NCBI GenBank assembly: GCA_905116865.2
Contig: CAJHNH020007579.1
Span: 232,666-296,665 of the forward strand
Direction: 5' to 3'
DNA length: 64,000 nucleotides
DNA from: Candidula unifasciata
Taxonomy: Eukaryota > Mollusca > Gastropoda > Stylommatophora > Geomitridae
Shown here: positions 61,001 through 64,000 of the stretch, one piece after another
How the letters are laid out: each line of letters opens with the position of its first letter
How positions within the stretch are numbered: the stretch's first letter is position 1
Notes under the pieces: model-generated
Databases searched by the model: none
What the model saw: the letters and a program-made list of their open reading frames with translations, nothing else
What the model was told of the DNA's origin: nothing
Translations under genes and position numbers: made by a program

Positions 61001-63105
61001 GCTTGGATGGAAACATCACAAGCATTGGCAAAACTATACCCTGTGTTGATGCTAACTTGTTTGAAGGTGATCATAACAGGGTTTCTTTCAAAAGTTTGAC
61101 AATAAAGAGAAGAATATTGTTTTTCGAGGTTGATGTGTAGACAAGATTCTGGTACTCACAGCTGCTTTAGAGAAATTCAGTGGGCTCAGTTTTGTTCAGT
61201 CTTCACATTGTAGGTTCCGGGGCCTCATTGTGGGGAAAACAAGAATAGACCCACTGCGTCACCAACAAGCATGTCAAAGGAATTCAACTAATTCGGAGCT
61301 TCTTTTGAAGTCAGAGTACATCTGCCAGAGTGGCAGGAAACAACCAACTGCACAGAAATGAGCCAGTAAAATGGATGTACACACAAAACTCACGCCCTGG
61401 CAGAAAGTCAAGACCAAATGGACGAACAACCAGGACTTTCCACCAGAGCTGACAGCTGTTCAACAAAGAAGAAGAAGTTTCATTCAGTCAACCAGGTGTC
61501 AAGGCCAAGACCAAATGGACAAACAACCAAGACTTTCCACCAGAGCTGACAGCTGTTCAACAAAGAAGAAGATGATTCATTCAGTCAACCAGGTGCCAAA
61601 GCCAAGACCAAATGGACAAACAACCAGGACTTTCCACCAGAGCTGACAGCTGTTCAACAAAGAAGAAGATGATTCATTCAGTCAACCAGGTGCCAAAGCC
61701 AAGACCAAATGGACAAACAACCAGGACTTTCCACTAGAGCTGACAGCTGTTCAACAAAGAAGAAGATGATTCATTCAGTCAACCAGGTGCCATCTCCAGA
61801 ATGAAAGTTCACTGCTGTGGATCTTCAACACTTTCTGACTCTTACCTTTGATATACAGACGTGCTCACCTGCAGATCCAAAGGTTATGGGTTCAGGTTCT
61901 GTTGGCTCTCAGGTCGACCTAGCCTTCAGTGGATGCCAGGTAGAGTCCTGGGAAGTAAAGGTGGCCGGAGTGATGCTGATCACATCACCCACCGAGCGCT
62001 GAATGGTCTATAAAATATAGATCTAGCCCTATATGCCCAGTCTGCCTAAAGATGTGAAAAAGAGTCCTTTACCTTTTACCTGTGATGAACACTTTGTGAG
62101 ACTGATTTTCATCCATCTCTTGATTGTTCATCACACCTATATCGCTGTCTGCCTCTTTCTCACCTGCCTTCTACTTTACTTGAACATGGTTTAAAAAAAA
62201 AAAATTTATGTTTTTTTTATGTGCTCAGATTACTTCACTGTCTTGTTTTTTTTTTTAATTATTTGTCTCCCAGTCTCTCGCTCCAGAACCTTTTTCACAT
62301 ACCAACACAATTTTGATTCCAAATGTTTTGGATATTTTTCTTCCAGAAATTACAAATGGCAAGTCAGCAGGATCAACACAATGAGGGTCTGAGATTGCTG
62401 AGAAATCTGGCAGGTTTTACGGTGGAAAGAGCTCCCAGTGTTCTTACTTCTGGAGGCACAGGTGTCAAGGTCACGTCTGGGGTTATTCCTAAATTCTGCG
62501 TTACTTCACTTTATCCAGGTAACTCATTTATTAGCAATAGTAATAAATAACACGTGTAAAACATAACAGCATCACGCAAAAGTAGGAAGGTCTATTATTA
62601 CTTGGTAAATATATTTTGATATAATGGCATTTATTGATTATAAATTAGTATAATGGTACTGATGGATCATAAATTAGTAGAGTGGTATTTATTGACCATT
62701 AATTTGTCCATTGGCATTTTTGATTATAAATTGGTATAATGGTACCGACGGATCATAAATTAGTATAGTGGTATTTATTGACCATAAATTTGTCTAATGG
62801 CATTTATTATAAATTAAGCATGAAATCAGATCTGTTGGGTAGAAAAGCAAGGATATCTCAGCCTAGCTGTAAACCACAGCACAACCAACTGACCATTTTA
62901 TGGCAAACACAGAAGAAGAAGAAGACGAAGAGACACTTATTATAATATAATATGACAATCTCTGTCTCTTTACAAATGCAGGTTTAATTTATGAGCCGCA
63001 AGATCCCATTTTATTTCAAAGTATTGGAAACCCATTCATCTTCCGCTGTGCCGATGGGATACTCCTTGATGGCAACGACCGAGCATTGTCAAGGTTCTTA
63101 TTTAA
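57978..63105 (+). CDS. SETD9: SETD9 (SET-domain protein 9) orthologue, 5' part
   Basis: Four exons on the plus strand match the N-terminal half of SETD9 in order: WKQYKYRFVPWLILNL, VISDEDFQAFITNFL, then the start of the SET domain (SGGTGVKVTSGVIPKF, SLYPG), and ILFQSIGNPFIFRCADGILL with LDGNDRALSR. SETD9 is a predicted lysine methyltransferase; its substrates are not well settled. By comparison with the vertebrate protein, about 30 residues are missing between 60015 and 62347, and the catalytic C-terminal half lies beyond the window. Intron phases at the found junctions agree (2/1, then 0/0 across the gap, then 1/2). Inserted SINEs and a 47-bp array fill the introns. Confidence 0.9.
58225..58515 (+). 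mobile_element. SINE-like element A, SETD9 intron 1
   Basis: Near-consensus full-length copy with a perfect 10-bp duplication ATTGTGCTCT at 58215-58224 and 58516-58525. Confidence 0.93.
58526..58880. other. SETD9 intron 1, no feature recognised
   Basis: A/T-rich, with a short TA run near 58711. Nothing assigned. Confidence 0.45.
58892..59252 (-). mobile_element. SINE-like element A with long pyrimidine tail
   Basis: Minus-strand copy flanked by TGTGTGGTCTT at 58881-58891 and 59253-59263, a perfect 11-bp duplication. Its (GAA)n tail is seen as about 80 bp of TCC/TTC-rich sequence. Confidence 0.9.
59290..59770. repeat. 47-bp minisatellite in SETD9 intron 1
   Basis: About 10 units of 'cctatgagtatgtgatggtg', 'ttatagtagagaaacatctc', with shorter variants 'ttttgtaggataaatccctt'. 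Confidence 0.95.
59907..60015 (+). CDS. SETD9: SETD9 exon 2
   Basis: It completes an Arg codon, then encodes SLRSVTDKETDCVISDEDF and QAFITNFLAKLHQLSDE, with acceptor CATGCCAG and donor GTAATT (phase 0 out). Confidence 0.88.
60140..60440 (+). mobile_element. tRNA-derived SINE (family B) with internal duplication
   Basis: The head (GATTCTAATCCC as B box) is followed by a body in which about 70 bp, 'cccagccttgagtgggt' to 'gtaaagatgtc', is duplicated in tandem at 60248 and 60320. Confidence 0.7.
60790..61001 (+). mobile_element. SINE-like element A, 5'-damaged
   Basis: The head is replaced by a G-run (60779-60793). The body is recognised from 'gtcatagaagacaact' to 'gagttgacagtcggtaagtg'. Confidence 0.65.
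61210..61800 (+). mobile_element. SINE-like element A whose 3' end is tandemly repeated
   Basis: A full 5' part ('gtaggttccggggcctcatt') reaches the usual 3' end at about 61475. The last part with tail and flank is then repeated as a 95-bp unit. Confidence 0.82.
61420..61797. repeat. 95-bp tandem repeat of a SINE 3' end and flank
   Basis: About 3.9 units containing 'aacaaccaggactttccacc', 'agctgacagctgttcaacaa', the GAA tail and 'attcattcagtcaaccaggt'. Confidence 0.95.
61840..62080 (+). mobile_element. tRNA-derived SINE (family B), SETD9 intron
   Basis: GGTTCAGGTTC serves as the B box near 61890, and the body ends 'ctataaaatatagatctag' and 'gtgaaaaagagtccttt'. Confidence 0.72.
62347..62518 (+). 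CDS. SETD9: SETD9 exon with SET domain start
   Basis: Acceptor TTTCTTCCAG. It encodes KLQMASQQDQHNEGLRLLRN, LAGFTVERAPSVLTSGGTGV and KVTSGVIPKFCVTSLYP, ending in phase 1. The GTGV and YPG segments are the cofactor-binding start of the SET fold. Confidence 0.93.
62590..62820. repeat. Degenerate minisatellite between SETD9 exons
   Basis: Alternating variants of 'ttattgaccataaatttgtc' and 'ataaattagtataatggtac' with a period near 30 bp and a higher-order period near 120 bp. Confidence 0.85.
62982..63105 (+). CDS. SETD9: SETD9 exon continuing the SET domain
   Basis: Acceptor AAATGCAG. It completes Gly, then LIYEPQDPILFQSIGNPF, IFRCADGILLDGNDRALSRF, and ends in phase 2 before GTAAGG. This is the most conserved SETD9 segment. 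Confidence 0.95.
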
Positions 63106-63329
63106 GTAAGGTTGGTTTCCGTTTTTGCTGCTGCTAAGAGAGTATGTCTCATGTCTCCGTTTGATAGAGATAGGAAATCTTGTGTCTCCTATTAACCCCT
63201 AAACATACAATGAGTGTAGTATTGCCATTTCAATCCTGTGCATTGACAAATCAAGAGCTGTAATGATAATGATGGTAGTATAGCTACTAGCCATTGTACT
63301 CCATGTTGGATTGAATGTTAAATTAAGAA

Positions 63330-63785
63330 TCAGGACACTCCCATAAGTGCTCTATCACCACCTTCAGCAGCAGGCGAAGAGCTCCAGCTCCAATGGTACC
63401 AGTAACTGTCTAATTGTACATCCGTCTCGCTTTTTCCCTAATTATTGACCTTCGGCCAGATCCACTGGTAACTTCCCACAGCAACATTCTCCTCAGACCG
63501 TAAGGATCAGTTTTTTGCCTCCTCACTGTTAACTCACTCCCAAAGGGCCCTCACAAGATCTAGCCTGTCAAACATCAATTCACTACCACGCGGTGCAGAA
63601 CCGGCCAATTTATCTGACTGCGCATTTTCCAACACACCATGCATGGCCACCATGTTGGATGTGTCAAGAATTATAACCTCGGTAGTGTAGCTACCAGGAG
63701 GCTTCCCCAGGGTGGACAGATCCAGAAATATAATGAGGCTTAAAGCCCCTGAAACGCAAAGAGTTTGTGGACTTTTCAATGATTT
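63330..63785 (-). mobile_element. Jockey-like LINE (family J1) RNase H tail
   Basis: The minus-strand frame reads MHGVLENAQSDKLAGSAPRG and DRLDLVRALWE, decayed RNase H, followed by the family 3' end QLDSYWYHWSWSSSPAAEGG. Confidence 0.7.
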
Positions 63786-63864
63786 TTAATCCTGATTACT
63801 CCTTTAAAAAAAAGATTTCAGTTATTTTCTATGTTTTTATGAGTTGTTGACTAGTTGTTAGTCA

Positions 63865-64000
63865 AGGTAAGACAGAATACATGATAATAACAAGGCATGG
63901 AAAGGATAAGAATTCCGGCCACTTATAGATCAACAATATGAAAATGAAACAAACAGAAATATATGAGTACTTGGGTGCAAACTTTAGCTGCTCCAAAATG
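63865..64000 (+). mobile_element. LINE RT fragment running out of the window
   Basis: A frame reads KTEYMIITRHGKDKN, then KQTEIYEYLGANFS, the RT block after the catalytic motif. Confidence 0.6.

Overview
This window comes from the nuclear genome of an animal, most likely an invertebrate and probably a mollusc (inference). Two host genes can be read exon by exon, with GT/AG splice sites and matching intron phases. Their introns are thousands of bases long and packed with retroelements and minisatellites. The mollusc guess rests on the mix of jockey-like LINEs carrying RNase H, RTE/CR1-like LINE tails and tRNA-derived SINEs. No prokaryotic, viral or organellar gene was recognised.

Host genes. 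(1) A testis-specific-protein-kinase (TESK1/2) orthologue lies on the minus strand, with coding exons running from 46805 down to 23515. Eleven exons join in phase to 2127 nt, a predicted 708 aa including stop accounting. The kinase domain has all catalytic motifs, and the long tail has a 14-3-3-type RSQSLP site. (2) The 5' part of a SETD9 orthologue lies on the plus strand from 57978 and leaves the window after 63105. Four exons were found and one short exon between 60015 and 62347 was not. The two genes are divergent, with about 11 kb between their start codons.

Layout. 1-22 kb holds no recognised host gene. It contains LINE fragments from several families, an RNase H LINE broken by a hAT element, two long GAA tracts, an ACT tract, and 84-bp and 42/40-bp tandem arrays. 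22.4-23.7 kb is minisatellite, and one array runs into the TESK coding end. 23.5-46.8 kb is the TESK gene. 46.9-57.9 kb is the spacer, with LINE and SINE debris and a 33-bp array. 58-63.1 kb is SETD9 with its own intronic repeats. 63.1-64 kb is LINE debris.

Most striking features. Nine of the ten TESK introns, the TESK 3' end and at least three SETD9 intron intervals each carry their own private minisatellite. Several arrays can be traced to their seed: the splice acceptor of TESK exon 7 (four intact decoy acceptors 72 bp apart), the acceptor of TESK exon 9 (decoys that lost the AG), the TESK C-terminal codons, the 3' part of a SINE (about 1.25 kb array bracketed by the SINE's own target-site duplication), and the RNase H region of a LINE. 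A roughly 280-bp SINE-like family with a (GAA)n tail occurs about thirty times, several copies with perfect target-site duplications. Most very long open frames here are by-products of tandem repeats and were not annotated as genes.
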